Shown here piece after piece: positions 1 to 8,609 of a stretch of 64,000 nucleotides of DNA. Both the position numbers and the translations under genes were made by a program. Within the stretch, counting starts at the first letter, position 1; each line of letters opens with the position of its first letter. Under the pieces are notes generated by a model. The model did no database searches and was not told where the DNA came from. It worked only from the letters and a program-made list of their open reading frames with translations. The stretch lies in contig OZ244893.1 in assembly GCA_965221485.1 (NCBI GenBank), positions 4,154,001 to 4,218,000 on the forward strand. Direction: 5' to 3'. This DNA is from JAJEBT01 sp965221485. GTDB lineage: Bacteria > Pseudomonadota > Alphaproteobacteria > MPNO01 > UBA830.

Positions 1-303
1 GAACGGGTCACCACGGTCGCGAAGGTCCAGGTAAGAGGCTTCTCCCGACGAGAGAATGAACCGGCAATGGCCAGACGGAATGCCCATCGCGATCAATGTT
101 TGTGCCACAACGGCGCTTCGCCTCGGCGCGTTGGTCAGCATGACGATCTGTTTTCCCGTGTCCGCGAGACGATCCAGGGTTGTCAGAACGTCAGGATAGA
201 GTTGCATGCCGTCATGCAGCACACCCCATACGTCCAGGATCAGTCCGTCATAGTCGGTCACCAGGTCTGACAGGCCGTCATGGACGGGTACCGGCTCGGG
301 CAT
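1..303 (-). CDS. HAD-superfamily class IIA hydrolase (partial, C-terminus off the left edge)
   Basis: Only the N-terminal 101 codons are in the window. Residues 17-32 read DYDGLILDVWGVLHDG, the HAD motif I with both aspartates (DVWGVLHDG), and motif II follows as MLTNAPRR near residue 55. This arrangement is typical of the NagD / 4-nitrophenylphosphatase-like class IIA phosphatases, in particular the alphaproteobacterial subgroup whose members usually lie next to 3-hydroxybutyryl-CoA dehydrogenase. The proposed ATG is 28 bp after the stop of that dehydrogenase on the same strand, so the two are probably cotranscribed. The substrate cannot be predicted. An upstream start is possible because the frame stays open into the preceding gene. 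Confidence 0.8.
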   Translation of the reverse strand, partial: MPEPVPVHDGLSDLVTDYDGLILDVWGVLHDGMQLYPDVLTTLDRLADTGKQIVMLTNAPRRSAVVAQTLIAMGIPSGHCRFILSSGEASYLDLRDRGDPF

Positions 304-331
304 GGCCGGATCTTCGAAATGTGCCGACGTT

Positions 332-1252
332 CTAGCGGGTGGGAACCGGTTGCTCTCCGGAATAATCATAGAAGCCCCGACCTGATTTACGGCCATACCA
401 GCCGGCCTCTACATATTTCACGAGAAGGGGGCAGGCCCGGTATTTGGTATCCCCCAGGCCTTCATAAAGCACCTGCATCACAGCCAGGCAGGTGTCGAGA
501 CCGATGAAATCGGCAAGTTGCAGGGGTCCCATCGGGTGGTTGGCCCCCAGCTGCATCGCGGTATCGATGTCAGCCACCGAGCCGATTCCTTCATGGAGGG
601 TGTATACGGCTTCGTTGATCATCGGGAGCAGGATCCGGTTGACGATAAAGGCCGGGAAATCTTCAGACACGACCGGTGTCTTGCCGAGACGCCATGTCAG
701 GCCTTCGATCACCTTGTGGGTCTGTTTGTCGGTTGCGATACCGGGAATAAGCTCGACCAGCCGCATGACAGGAACAGGGTTCATGAAGTGCATGCCGATG
801 AATTTCTCGGGCCGGTCGGTGGAGGCACCAAGTCGCGTGATGGAAATCGATGAGGTGTTTGATGCAATGATTGTATCGGGCCGGATATTGGGCAGGAGCG
901 ATTTGTAGATTGCCCGTTTGACCGTCTCGTCCTCCGTTGCGGCTTCAATGACCAGGTCGCAGTCGGCAAGGGCTGTAAATTCTGTGGCTGCGGAAATGCG
1001 CTCCAGGGCCGCATCCATATTTTCCGCGCTCAGGCTCTCGCGGCGCACCTGGCGTTCCATACCCTTCCTGATCACTGACTTGGCTCGGGTGAGCTGGTCG
1101 TGTCCGACATCAGTTATGACCACGTCGATACCGGCGACCGCCGCTACATGGGCGATCCCCGCACCCATCTGTCCTGCGCCTATGATACCGAGCCTTGATA
1201 CGCTCATGGCTTCCGGCGTCGCACCCGGATCCTGGGGATTGGCCATATTCAT
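332..1252 (-). CDS. hbd: 3-hydroxybutyryl-CoA dehydrogenase (3-hydroxyacyl-CoA dehydrogenase family)
   Basis: A 306-residue protein, the usual length of single-function 3-hydroxyacyl-CoA dehydrogenases. It oxidises 3-hydroxybutyryl-CoA with NAD(P)+ in fatty-acid, PHB or ring-cleavage product metabolism. The NAD-binding Rossmann motif GAGQMGAGIAHVAA starts near residue 25. The catalytic-histidine region reads GMHFMNPVPVM, and the C-terminal domain carries FIVNRILLPMINEA and NHPMGPLQLADFIGLD. The first ATG (1252) and a second two codons later are both possible starts. The flavoprotein genes etfBA lie upstream on the same strand but are separated by 1.1 kb holding a toxin remnant. Confidence 0.93.
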   Translation of the reverse strand: MNMANPQDPGATPEAMSVSRLGIIGAGQMGAGIAHVAAVAGIDVVITDVGHDQLTRAKSVIRKGMERQVRRESLSAENMDAALERISAATEFTALADCDLVIEAATEDETVKRAIYKSLLPNIRPDTIIASNTSSISITRLGASTDRPEKFIGMHFMNPVPVMRLVELIPGIATDKQTHKVIEGLTWRLGKTPVVSEDFPAFIVNRILLPMINEAVYTLHEGIGSVADIDTAMQLGANHPMGPLQLADFIGLDTCLAVMQVLYEGLGDTKYRACPLLVKYVEAGWYGRKSGRGFYDYSGEQPVPTR

Positions 1253-2358
1253 GAAATCTTGTCTCCTGTTTGAATACTTGACTTTGTGGCTTGAAGAACG
1301 TCCGGATCTTGTCGAGATTGCGAAGCTGGTGAGGTTCCGAGGATCGGACTGCTTGACAGGATCGCGTCATGCTTCGTCATGGCCTCCTGGCCCGGGAGCG
1401 TGCACCAGATCCGGAACGTCGGCAAAATAGGGTGCCGAGGCGGGAACCGCAAGGCGGAAGCCTGAGATTTCGGGACAAATCAACAATCAGCCGGGAGGAA
1501 CCGCATCGATTGTTGTCAAAAGGGCAGATCCAAAGGTCTCCGGCGTGCCATGGAACAGGCCGTCGCGGCGGGGATTGCAGGATATGATGCGGAAGACCTC
1601 CAATTAACTGTGATCAACGAAGCAGAGCTTCTCTATGGTTTGGCGATCCTGCCGGCCGGCAGACGACGCACCATGCTGGAGGCTCCCATGAAGCGATGTC
1701 TGGACCCGGGCTTCGCGCAATGAATCTTGCCGTTTGACAGTGCTGCTGCCCGCGTCTACGCCGAAATCGCAGCAGATCGACGCAGGTCCGGAAAGCCCAT
1801 TGGCGAGGCCGATTGCCGCCATTTCCCGCTCCCGTGGCGCCATTTTGGAAACGCGAAACGTCGGGGATTTGGATGGACCGCACATTGATGTCGTCGACCC
1901 CTCTGGACGGTCACAGACCGATGAGCGAGGCTGGTATTTTTTGAAAATGCGCGGTTCCTGAACTTCAAACTGTCAGTCGGAACGGCCGTTCCTTCGACAT
2001 CACCATGCAGATATCCGTCACAGAAGGACGTATATGGCCAGCATATCTGTGGCCAGATATTGAAGCATGCCGCAGTGGAAGCACGCGTTGGGGCACCGCC
2101 TTGATCGCCGGTTTCCGTTAATTCGTCGGGGGTGGTGACGTCAGAAACTGCCGATCAGCGGAAACCGCAAGGTGGGCCGTCCGGATCCCGAATCCGGGGA
2201 ACACGCTTGCGCCTTTCTGTCGCTTCCCATCTCTCGATGGGTTACGCGGCCATGATGCAACGGTTCTTTCCTGATCATTCCGGTGATGCCCGGACCGAAA
2301 CGCTTATCGCCGGGCGCGGGTGGACTGAACGTCCGTGCCGGCATCCGTCGATGGCCGA
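1253..2358. other. Non-coding / decayed interval between etfA and hbd
   Basis: This 1.1-kb gap holds no intact gene. Its left-central part carries a broken VapC-like reading frame on the plus strand (separate entry). The rest shows only short open frames without family resemblance. At 2043-2060 there is a small perfect hairpin (ATATCTG, loop TGGC, CAGATAT) with no following T-run. The interval interrupts what is, to my knowledge of alphaproteobacteria, usually a compact etfB-etfA-hbd cluster. Confidence 0.6.
1552..1961 (+). pseudogene. Decayed VapC-type PIN-domain toxin
   Basis: Read in one frame, 1573-1720 gives AEDLQLTVINEAELLYGLA followed by ILPAGRRR, the classic mid-section of a VapC/FitB PIN toxin with its conserved glutamate. 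The frame then meets TGA at 1721-1723, where relatives have an arginine codon, and continues as ILPFDSAAARVYAEIAA and GKPIGEAD. Near 1811 the frame shifts, and the C-terminal block IAAISRSRGAILETRNVGDL follows in the next frame, ending at 1961. The N-terminal LLDTNV motif is not recoverable and no antitoxin is visible upstream. With a stop, a frameshift and no N-terminus, this is a dead toxin gene. Confidence 0.8.
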
Positions 2359-3309
2359 TCAGCGCGGATTGACATCCTGGGCATCGAGCTCCTTCTCGAG
2401 TTCGGGAAGCACCTTGAACAGATCGCCGACCAGCCCGTAGTCGGCCACCGAGAAGATGGGAGCTTCTTCGTCCTTGTTGATTGCGACAATCACCTTGGAA
2501 TCCTTCATGCCTGCAAGATGCTGGATCGCGCCGGAAATTCCCACTGCGATATAGAGTTCCGGGGCGACCACCTTTCCGGTTTGACCAACCTGGAATTCAT
2601 TGGGCTTGAAGCCGGCATCAACAGCGGCGCGAGAGGCGCCGACGGCTGCTCCGAGGCGATCCGCCACTTTCTCGATGAGTGCGAAATTTTCGCCGGACTG
2701 CATGCCGCGGCCTCCTGAAATAACGACACGCGCCGATGTCAGCTCGGGGCGTTCCGACTTCGAGAGTTCGGTGCCCACGAAACGCGACAATCCCGGATCC
2801 TCTGCAGCCTCGATCCTTTCCACTGCGGCGCTGCCACCTGTTTCCGCAGCCGGAAATGCGGTGCCGCGAACGGTCATTACCGTGATGGACTCCGAGGTCT
2901 GTACGGTCGCCATGGCATTCCCGGCATAGATCGGCCGAACGAATGTGTCGCTGGAAACAATTTCGACGACATCCGATATCTGGGCCGTGTCGAGGAGGGC
3001 CGCAACGCGAGGCGCGATGTTCTTGCCGACCGTGTTGGAGGGAAAGAGAACGTGTGAATAGGCACTTGCCAACCGCACCACCAGCGGCGCGACGGCTTCG
3101 GCAAGCAGAGCCTGGTAACTGTCGTCTTCTGCGAGGAGGACCCGGCTGACACCGGCGATCGAGGCAGCTTCCGCAACAGCGGAATCAGCACTGCATCCCG
3201 CTACCAGAACGTCGATATCGCCGGACAGTTCCGATGCTGCCGTGATGGTGTTCAGGGTGATCGGGACCAGAGCCTCATTGTCATGGTCAGCAACTACCAG
3301 AACGGCCAT
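2359..3309 (-). CDS. etfA: Electron transfer flavoprotein alpha subunit
   Basis: A 316-residue FAD-binding alpha subunit. With EtfB it collects electrons from acyl-CoA and other dehydrogenases and passes them to ETF-quinone oxidoreductase. The C-terminal FAD domain is recognisable by SGGRGMQSGENF, GASRAAVDAGF, QVGQTGKVVAPELYIAVGIS and GAIQHLAGM, followed by VAINKDEEAPIFSVADYGLVGD. The start ATG (3309-3307) overlaps the etfB stop in the arrangement TGATG, so the two are translationally coupled. Confidence 0.96.
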   Translation of the reverse strand: MAVLVVADHDNEALVPITLNTITAASELSGDIDVLVAGCSADSAVAEAASIAGVSRVLLAEDDSYQALLAEAVAPLVVRLASAYSHVLFPSNTVGKNIAPRVAALLDTAQISDVVEIVSSDTFVRPIYAGNAMATVQTSESITVMTVRGTAFPAAETGGSAAVERIEAAEDPGLSRFVGTELSKSERPELTSARVVISGGRGMQSGENFALIEKVADRLGAAVGASRAAVDAGFKPNEFQVGQTGKVVAPELYIAVGISGAIQHLAGMKDSKVIVAINKDEEAPIFSVADYGLVGDLFKVLPELEKELDAQDVNPR

Positions 3310-4058
3310 CAGAGAACCCCTTCCTTGTTCTTGAGCTTGTCAATCAGTTCGGAGACGCTTGCCACCTTGACTCCGGCGTCACGCACCGGAGGTTCTGTGA
3401 CCCTGATGGTGGTGAAACGGGGCGCAACATCAATGTCCATCTCTTCCGGTGTCTTCTGATCGATAGGCTTACGTTTTGCTTTCATGATATTGGGGAGTGA
3501 AGCATATCTCGGCTCGTTCAGCCGAAGATCCGTTGTGATGATGGCGGGACGCGACAACGCAACCGTCTCGAGTCCGCCATCGACCTCTCGTGTGACGACA
3601 ATCTTGTCATCTGCAACTTCAATCCTTGATGCGAAGGTGCCTTGCGGCCAGCCCATCAGCCCGGCAAGCATCTGTCCTGTCTGGTTCGAATCATCGTCGA
3701 TCGCCTGTTTGCCGAGAAGCACGATATCCGGTTTCTCTTCCTTCACAATGGCGGCAAGGAGCTTGGCAACCGCCAGCGGCTGAAGCTCTTCTTCTGTCAG
3801 AACATGTATGCCGCGATCTGCACCCATGGCAAGGGCCGTACGGATGGTCTCCTGGCATTGCTTCACACCCAGGGATACCGCGATCACCTCGGTTGCGATT
3901 CCGGCTTCGGCCAGCCGGATGGCTTCTTCGACAGCAATTTCGTCGAACGGATTCATCGACATCTTGACGTTTGCTGTCTCGACGGCGGTCTGATCCGCCT
4001 TCACGCGAACCTTGACGTTGTAGTCGATGACCCGCTTGACGGCGACAAGAACTTTCAT
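3309..4058 (-). CDS. etfB: Electron transfer flavoprotein beta subunit
   Basis: A 249-residue beta subunit, standard length. It begins MKVLVAVKRVIDYNVKVRVK. The ETF-beta signature region appears as VLLGKQAIDDDSNQTGQM around residues 118-135, and the AMP-binding C-terminal part includes PAIITTDLRLNEPRYASLPN and IMKAKRKPID. It is the first gene of the etfBA pair. In many relatives a corrinoid adenosyltransferase gene lies directly upstream; here only 112 bp separate etfB from the small membrane protein. Confidence 0.96.
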   Translation of the reverse strand: MKVLVAVKRVIDYNVKVRVKADQTAVETANVKMSMNPFDEIAVEEAIRLAEAGIATEVIAVSLGVKQCQETIRTALAMGADRGIHVLTEEELQPLAVAKLLAAIVKEEKPDIVLLGKQAIDDDSNQTGQMLAGLMGWPQGTFASRIEVADDKIVVTREVDGGLETVALSRPAIITTDLRLNEPRYASLPNIMKAKRKPIDQKTPEEMDIDVAPRFTTIRVTEPPVRDAGVKVASVSELIDKLKNKEGVL

Positions 4059-4170
4059 CGGTCGGTGTTCTCCTTCAACTGCCGTGGCATGGGCGTAGTT
4101 GCCTGCTTGGTGCAGGCGCGCAAACTAGCGGAGATGAGACCGGTGTCAAGATTGAGGCGGGATCGTTTCC

Positions 4171-4368
4171 CTAGTCTGCAGATGCCAGAAATGCGATGCC
4201 AAGCAGGACAATCGCACAAAACTGAAATATGACGCGGAGTCGCATCAGCCGATTGGAATTGCGACTGTTGTACTGACCACCCCGCACCATCGAAATGATC
4301 CCGAATGCGAGTGCAGCGAAGGTGGCAAGCGCAGCGAGAATGATCAATATTGTGAGAACGGAGTTCAT
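4171..4368 (-). CDS. Small twin-transmembrane protein (HIG1-domain-like)
   Basis: A 65-residue protein with two predicted membrane helices: residues 4-27 and about 46-62. The conserved stretch NSNRLMRLRVIFQ between the helices matches the HIG1 / twin-transmembrane family of alphaproteobacteria, proteins associated with respiratory-chain assembly in mitochondria. It lies upstream of etfBA on the same strand, a location typical for this family. The function in bacteria is not established. Confidence 0.75.
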   Translation of the reverse strand: MNSVLTILIILAALATFAALAFGIISMVRGGQYNSRNSNRLMRLRVIFQFCAIVLLGIAFLASAD

Positions 4369-4487
4369 GAATCAGACTATGCGCTGATTCCACCGGGCGG
4401 ACAATTTCTTTCCGTGGCCGCCAAGGAGAAATCGCGCCCCTCCGGAGTTTCGTGACGACGGCTGGAAGCGCCCAGGAGATCCGTCCC

Positions 4488-5333
4488 GTGAGCTATCTCG
4501 ATCACATTGTTCGCTGTAATGCCCACAACCCGGAACAATTTTTGCCCTTTCTGGTCGACGGCCGGAAACTGGGCCATGTGCGAAAGGATAATGCCCGGCA
4601 TCTGCAACGGTTTTCGCAGGTCTTCGTAGTGGCTTCTGACCATGTGACCCTGGCCCCGGGCTTGACCGGTTATACAATGCGAAGCACCGCCGTGAACGAG
4701 GTCCTGTCCCGGCTCGCAGACGAGGGGATTATTGGCAACTGGCGCGGAGAATTCTATCCGGTGGGTGAGCGCTGGATAGGGGCACCCGCCTTTGAAATCG
4801 AACGGGCCGGTGCACCGTTTCTGGGGACACGGGCCTATGGTGTGCATGTCAACGGCTTCACTCGCAAGGAAAACGAACTCTTCATGTGGATCGGGGTGCG
4901 CGCCCAAGATCGCCCGGTATGTCCGGGGCAACTCGACAATATGGTGGCTGGCGGGCAGCCGGTCGGGCTGGGCCTGCTTGAAAACGTGATCAAGGAATCT
5001 GCAGAGGAAGCCAGTGTGCCGGAAGCCCTGGCATGCCGCGCCATTCCTGTCGGGGGGATATCCTACGCCATGGATGATGATTTGGGTTTCAGGCCCGATA
5101 CAATGTTTTGCTGGGACATGGAACTCCCGCCCGATTTCATACCTGTCAATAATGACGGTGAGATTTCGGAGTTCCGGCTCATGCCTGCGCGCGACGTCAT
5201 GAAGATTGTTGATGAGGGATTTGCGTTCAAGTTCAATTGCAATCTCGTCAACATCGATTTCTTCATTCGGCATGGACTGCTGGAGCCGACCCATCAGGAC
5301 TACGAGGAAATCCTGCAGGGCCTGAGGCAGTAG
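4488..5333 (+). CDS. Nudix hydrolase with N-terminal DUF4743-type domain
   Basis: A 281-residue protein. I place the start at GTG 4488 because an AGGAG ribosome site lies at 4474-4478 and the product then begins MSYLDHIVRCNAHN, as in relatives; another GTG at 4452 is in frame. The N-terminal half is the domain found fused to Nudix modules in plant and bacterial thiamine-pyrophosphokinase-like Nudix proteins. The Nudix box around GLGLLENVIKESAEEAS is degenerate: the usual REUxEE core reads KESAEE. It is divergent from the twin-membrane gene and convergent with gluQ. The substrate is unknown. Confidence 0.8.
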   Translation: MSYLDHIVRCNAHNPEQFLPFLVDGRKLGHVRKDNARHLQRFSQVFVVASDHVTLAPGLTGYTMRSTAVNEVLSRLADEGIIGNWRGEFYPVGERWIGAPAFEIERAGAPFLGTRAYGVHVNGFTRKENELFMWIGVRAQDRPVCPGQLDNMVAGGQPVGLGLLENVIKESAEEASVPEALACRAIPVGGISYAMDDDLGFRPDTMFCWDMELPPDFIPVNNDGEISEFRLMPARDVMKIVDEGFAFKFNCNLVNIDFFIRHGLLEPTHQDYEEILQGLRQ

Positions 5334-5348
5334 CTGGCAGCGGGCTGA

Positions 5349-6206
5349 TCAGTCCCTGAAACCCGAGAGAGCGATGACCTCGCCCGGAGTGTGCCCGGCC
5401 TCGCGGAGCGCGCGTATGGTCAACCCCTTGTCCCGCTTGGCGAGACGGCGCCCGGTGTGATCCGTAATCAGCCGGTGATGGTTGTAGGCGGGGGGTTCCA
5501 GACCGAGCAGAAACTGCAGCAGACAGTGGACATCGGTCAGGGGGGCCAGGTCTTCGCCGCGGGTAATCAGCGTGACGCCCTGGAGGTGGTCATCGACCGT
5601 GACCGCGACATGATAGCTTGACGCAGCATCCCTGCGCGCTACCACAATGTCCCCGAAGGCCCGGGGGTTGGCTGTGATCCGGCGGCCGCGTTCGATCCAG
5701 GTCAGTGGTCCGGCTGCTGCTGCGGCACGATCCATGTCAAGTCGCATGGCATGGGCGACACCCCGCCCCATGAGCTCGTCACGCCGCGCGGGCGGCAGCT
5801 TACGGCACAGGCCGGGATAGCGAATGCCCTCCGGACCGTGCGGTGCCTGTCCTGCCCGGGCTACTTCTGCACGGATGTCAGCGCGGGTACAAAAACAGGG
5901 ATAAACCAGACCGAGATCCGTCAGGACCTGTACAGCCTTGCGATAATCGGTGGTGTGTTCCGACTGGCGGCGGACGGGAGTTTCCCATTCGAGGCCCAGC
6001 CACGACAGGTCCTCGAATATGGCCTCCACAAACTCATCACGACAGCGACCCGCATCGATGTCCTCGATGCGCAGAAAAAACCGCCCCCCAGGTCCGCGCG
6101 CATTCCAGGCTGTCAGAGCTGCAAAGGCATGGCCGAGGTGAAGGTAGCCTGTCGGACTCGGCGCAAATCGGGTGACCTCCCGCCTCAAGCTGCGTTTTGC
6201 CATCAT
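5349..6206 (-). CDS. gluQ: Glutamyl-Q tRNA(Asp) synthetase
   Basis: About 285 residues, a truncated glutamyl-tRNA synthetase catalytic core without the anticodon-binding domain, as in GluQRS. This enzyme attaches glutamate to queuosine in the wobble base of tRNA(Asp). The class I signature is HLGH in FAPSPTGYLHLGHAF, and the KMSKS equivalent is RLAKRDKG. A zinc site is seen as CFCTR, then RYPGLCR. The frame is open further upstream, but the family starts at MAKRSLRREVTRFAPS, so I use the paired ATGs at 6206/6203. The divergent glycosylase gene begins at 6271. Confidence 0.9.
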   Translation of the reverse strand: MMAKRSLRREVTRFAPSPTGYLHLGHAFAALTAWNARGPGGRFFLRIEDIDAGRCRDEFVEAIFEDLSWLGLEWETPVRRQSEHTTDYRKAVQVLTDLGLVYPCFCTRADIRAEVARAGQAPHGPEGIRYPGLCRKLPPARRDELMGRGVAHAMRLDMDRAAAAAGPLTWIERGRRITANPRAFGDIVVARRDAASSYHVAVTVDDHLQGVTLITRGEDLAPLTDVHCLLQFLLGLEPPAYNHHRLITDHTGRRLAKRDKGLTIRALREAGHTPGEVIALSGFRD

Positions 6207-6270
6207 CCATTTTCTATGACATAGAAACCGCTGTCGCGGAAGATCCCGAGACTTCAACCTGCGGGAGAAG

Positions 6271-6909
6271 ATGAGCAGACGACTGACCAATCAGGATCTG
6301 GAGACTGCGATCAACGAACTGTCCCGGCGTGATCCCGATCTGTGCACTGTCATCGAGCGTTTCGGCAAGCCACGGGTGCGACGGCGTCCGGGAGGCTATG
6401 CGACCCTTGTCCTGCTGATCCTCGAGCAGCAGGTATCCCTGGCATCGGCGCGGGCAACCCATGCAAGACTTGCAGCAGCTGCCGGTGACCTCACGCCGGA
6501 GCAGGTGGTCAGACTGTCGGATGAGGCATTTCGCGCAGCCGGTGTCAGCCGGCAGAAGACCCGCTATATCCGTCACCTCGGCGAGAGCATTCTCGATCAA
6601 TCCCTCCGGATCGAACGGTTGCCGCGGATGGATGATGACGAGGTCCGGAGTGAATTGACGAGAATTACGGGCATCGGCCCGTGGACGGCAGATGTCTATC
6701 TGCTCATGTGTCTGATGCGCCCCGATGTTTGGCCGGTGGGAGACATCGCGCTGCAGGCGGCCGCCCGGGACGTCAAGCGCCTTCAACAACGGCCGGATAC
6801 GGAAGAACTTGCGAGGCTTGGAGAAAGCTGGCGTCCTTGGCGAAGTGTTGCAGCGCGCATCCTCTGGCATCATTATCTGAACACGGCCCGATCGGAACGC
6901 GGGCGGTGA
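6271..6909 (+). CDS. DNA-3-methyladenine glycosylase II (AlkA-type HhH-GPD protein)
   Basis: A 212-residue HhH-GPD DNA glycosylase that removes alkylated bases. The helix-hairpin-helix is RITGIGPWTADVYLLM around residues 130-145, and the catalytic aspartate follows in WPVGDIALQ. The early motif ILEQQVSLASA is typical of the bacterial AlkA/Mag group. There is no N-terminal Ada domain and no Fe-S cluster cysteine set, which excludes EndoIII/MutY. It stands alone between the divergent gluQ and the AhpD-like gene. Confidence 0.9.
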   Translation: MSRRLTNQDLETAINELSRRDPDLCTVIERFGKPRVRRRPGGYATLVLLILEQQVSLASARATHARLAAAAGDLTPEQVVRLSDEAFRAAGVSRQKTRYIRHLGESILDQSLRIERLPRMDDDEVRSELTRITGIGPWTADVYLLMCLMRPDVWPVGDIALQAAARDVKRLQQRPDTEELARLGESWRPWRSVAARILWHHYLNTARSERGR

Positions 6910-7033
6910 CCGCGACAGGCCGTGGTGATGCGTGAGGAAATGAGGAACGGCCGCAGCGAACAGGACTGGACGCGTCGGTGGCCGGGGACCATCCGGCGCA
7001 GGCAAAATTTTGGCACCCCTGGAGGTTAAGCGA

Positions 7034-7690
7034 ATGTCAACCCGTCATGCGGAGTCTCCGAGCTCCGAATCCCGCCAGAGTTCGGGTGAAGTCCCTGAAC
7101 AACTGACCAGTATCGGAGCGCTGCCCATACCCGATCCTGAGACCCTGGACGAAGACCTTCAGAAATATCTGGATGTTTGCCAGGAAAAGCTGGGCCATGT
7201 GCCCAACGTGATGAAGGTCTTTTCCCTCCGTCCCGCGAAGATGCGGACCTTTATCGCCAAATACAACGAACTGATGCTGTCCAGCGACACCCGGCTCAGC
7301 CGGCTGGAACGGGAAATGGTGGCCGTCGTCGTTTCCTGTGCCAATCGTTGCGTCTATTGCATCACATCGCATGGTCAGGCGGTGCGCGAGGTGTCAGGGG
7401 ATCCGGTCCTTGGTGATATCCTCACCGTGAATTATCGCGAGGCGACATTGACGCCCCGTCAGCGGGCGATGCTTGATCATGCGTGGAAACTGACGACGGC
7501 ACCGGCAGACGTCGGCGAAAGTGACCGCGACAGGCTTTATGAAGCCGGTCTGACCCACGAGGAGATCTTTGATCTGACCGACGTCATTGCCTATTTCAAT
7601 TTCACAAACCGGATGACCCATGGTCTCGGCATGCAGCCAAACGAATGGTATTTCGGTTGCAACCGGTTGCCAGACCCGAGAGCAAACTAG
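7034..7690 (+). CDS. Peroxidase-related protein, AhpD / carboxymuconolactone decarboxylase fold
   Basis: A 218-residue alpha-helical protein of the peroxidase-related AhpD-like family. The redox motif CxxC with its proton relay is ANRCVYCITSHGQAV around residues 105-119, preceded by LERE. The start is set by GGAGG at 7020-7024, nine bases before ATG 7034. The conserved C-terminal segment NRMTHGLGMQPNEW is typical of this family. It lies 11 bp before a Rid-like gene, so the two are probably one transcript. It may detoxify peroxides or act on a metabolite; nothing in the sequence decides between these. Confidence 0.85.
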   Translation: MSTRHAESPSSESRQSSGEVPEQLTSIGALPIPDPETLDEDLQKYLDVCQEKLGHVPNVMKVFSLRPAKMRTFIAKYNELMLSSDTRLSRLEREMVAVVVSCANRCVYCITSHGQAVREVSGDPVLGDILTVNYREATLTPRQRAMLDHAWKLTTAPADVGESDRDRLYEAGLTHEEIFDLTDVIAYFNFTNRMTHGLGMQPNEWYFGCNRLPDPRAN

Positions 7691-7701
7691 GATCTCGGGC
7701 T

Positions 7702-8112
7702 ATGGAACGGACTCCGGTTTCCAGCGGCAAGGCTTACGAGCAGACGAATGCTCACAGTCCCGGTGTGATCGCGTCGGGCCGGTTTCTGTTCACTTCCGGA
7801 ATTACACCACGTGACGGGGCCGGCCGTCTGGTGGGGGCCGGCGACATGGCCGTCCAGATCGAGCAGGTCTTCGCCAATCTGGAAGATGTGCTGAAGGCGG
7901 CCGGAGCGGAGTTTTCGGATGTGATCAAATTCACGATTTTCGTGACCGATATTGATCGCTTCCTCTCGGTTCGCGCCGGGCTGCGCAAGGAGCCGGGGCG
8001 GGTTTCCGAGCGGGTCATGACAGGCGCGCCTGCCTCGACCCTGATTGAAGTCTCACGCCTTGCCGATCCGGAAATGATGGTGGAGGTCGAGGCGATCGCC
8101 CGGCTCGACTGA
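7702..8112 (+). CDS. Rid-family protein (YjgF/YER057c/UK114)
   Basis: A 136-residue Rid-family protein starting MERTPVSSGKAYEQT. Classic RidA hydrolyses reactive enamines/imines released by PLP enzymes. The fold is clear (FLFTSGITPRDGAGRLV, VLKAAGAEFSDVIKFTIFVT, MVEVEAIA). At the place where RidA carries its substrate-binding arginine in a PAR[ST] motif, this protein reads PASTLIEV, so the arginine is missing. That argues for one of the other Rid subfamilies, often found beside catabolic genes, rather than a housekeeping deaminase. It probably forms an operon with the AhpD-like gene. Confidence 0.87.
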   Translation: MERTPVSSGKAYEQTNAHSPGVIASGRFLFTSGITPRDGAGRLVGAGDMAVQIEQVFANLEDVLKAAGAEFSDVIKFTIFVTDIDRFLSVRAGLRKEPGRVSERVMTGAPASTLIEVSRLADPEMMVEVEAIARLD

Positions 8113-8123
8113 GCGTCTTGCGT

Positions 8124-8546
8124 TCAGGGCGTGGATGGTTTCTGTGTCTTTCGCTCGCTTTGCGCCCAGTCGTGATCCGAGATGTCGAACACGATACCGT
8201 TGGGATCCTTGTACTTTGTTTCCGCATCGATGCCGGGAACATTATCTGGCAGTTCCATGAAAAACGAGCCGCCCCTGTTCTCGACCAGGGCGCCTGCTGC
8301 AGCCTTGTCGTCAACCACGAAGCCGAAGTGGTGAAGGCCCGCCCAGTCCGGCCCGTTGATCCCTCCCTTGGTTCCTTCGGGGAAGTGGAGCAGGGTCAGG
8401 TTGACAGTGCCGTCCGACAACATGACCGCATTGCCGTATTCCGTTTCGACGTCCCGCACCCGGTCGAGTTCGAAAATCTCTTCATAGAAACGCGCCGTTT
8501 CCTGAAGGTTTGGAACCTGCATTGCAATATGCCGAAGTTTGCCCAT
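8124..8546 (-). CDS. VOC-family (glyoxalase/bleomycin resistance/dioxygenase fold) protein
   Basis: A 140-residue vicinal-oxygen-chelate protein. The start at 8546 is supported by GGAGG about nine bases upstream; the product begins MGKLRHIAMQVPNLQETARF. Metal ligand candidates are His6 (LRHIAM), a histidine in GLHHFGFVV, and an acidic residue in the C-terminal DPNGIVFDISD block, the usual VOC pattern. It is divergently transcribed from the TarD-like gene (64 bp between starts), which suggests a shared control region and a related catabolic role. The substrate is not predictable. Confidence 0.85.
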   Translation of the reverse strand: MGKLRHIAMQVPNLQETARFYEEIFELDRVRDVETEYGNAVMLSDGTVNLTLLHFPEGTKGGINGPDWAGLHHFGFVVDDKAAAGALVENRGGSFFMELPDNVPGIDAETKYKDPNGIVFDISDHDWAQSERKTQKPSTP

Positions 8547-8609
8547 CGCCGATGTTCCTCCTGCATTGACCGCACACCCATACTGCACGGACCCGGATAG
8601 ACTGTCCAT

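Noticed and set aside
2043..2060. Small hairpin ATATCTG-TGGC-CAGATAT as a terminator
   Set aside because: No T-run follows on either strand and neither flanking gene end is close; kept only as a note in the interval entry.
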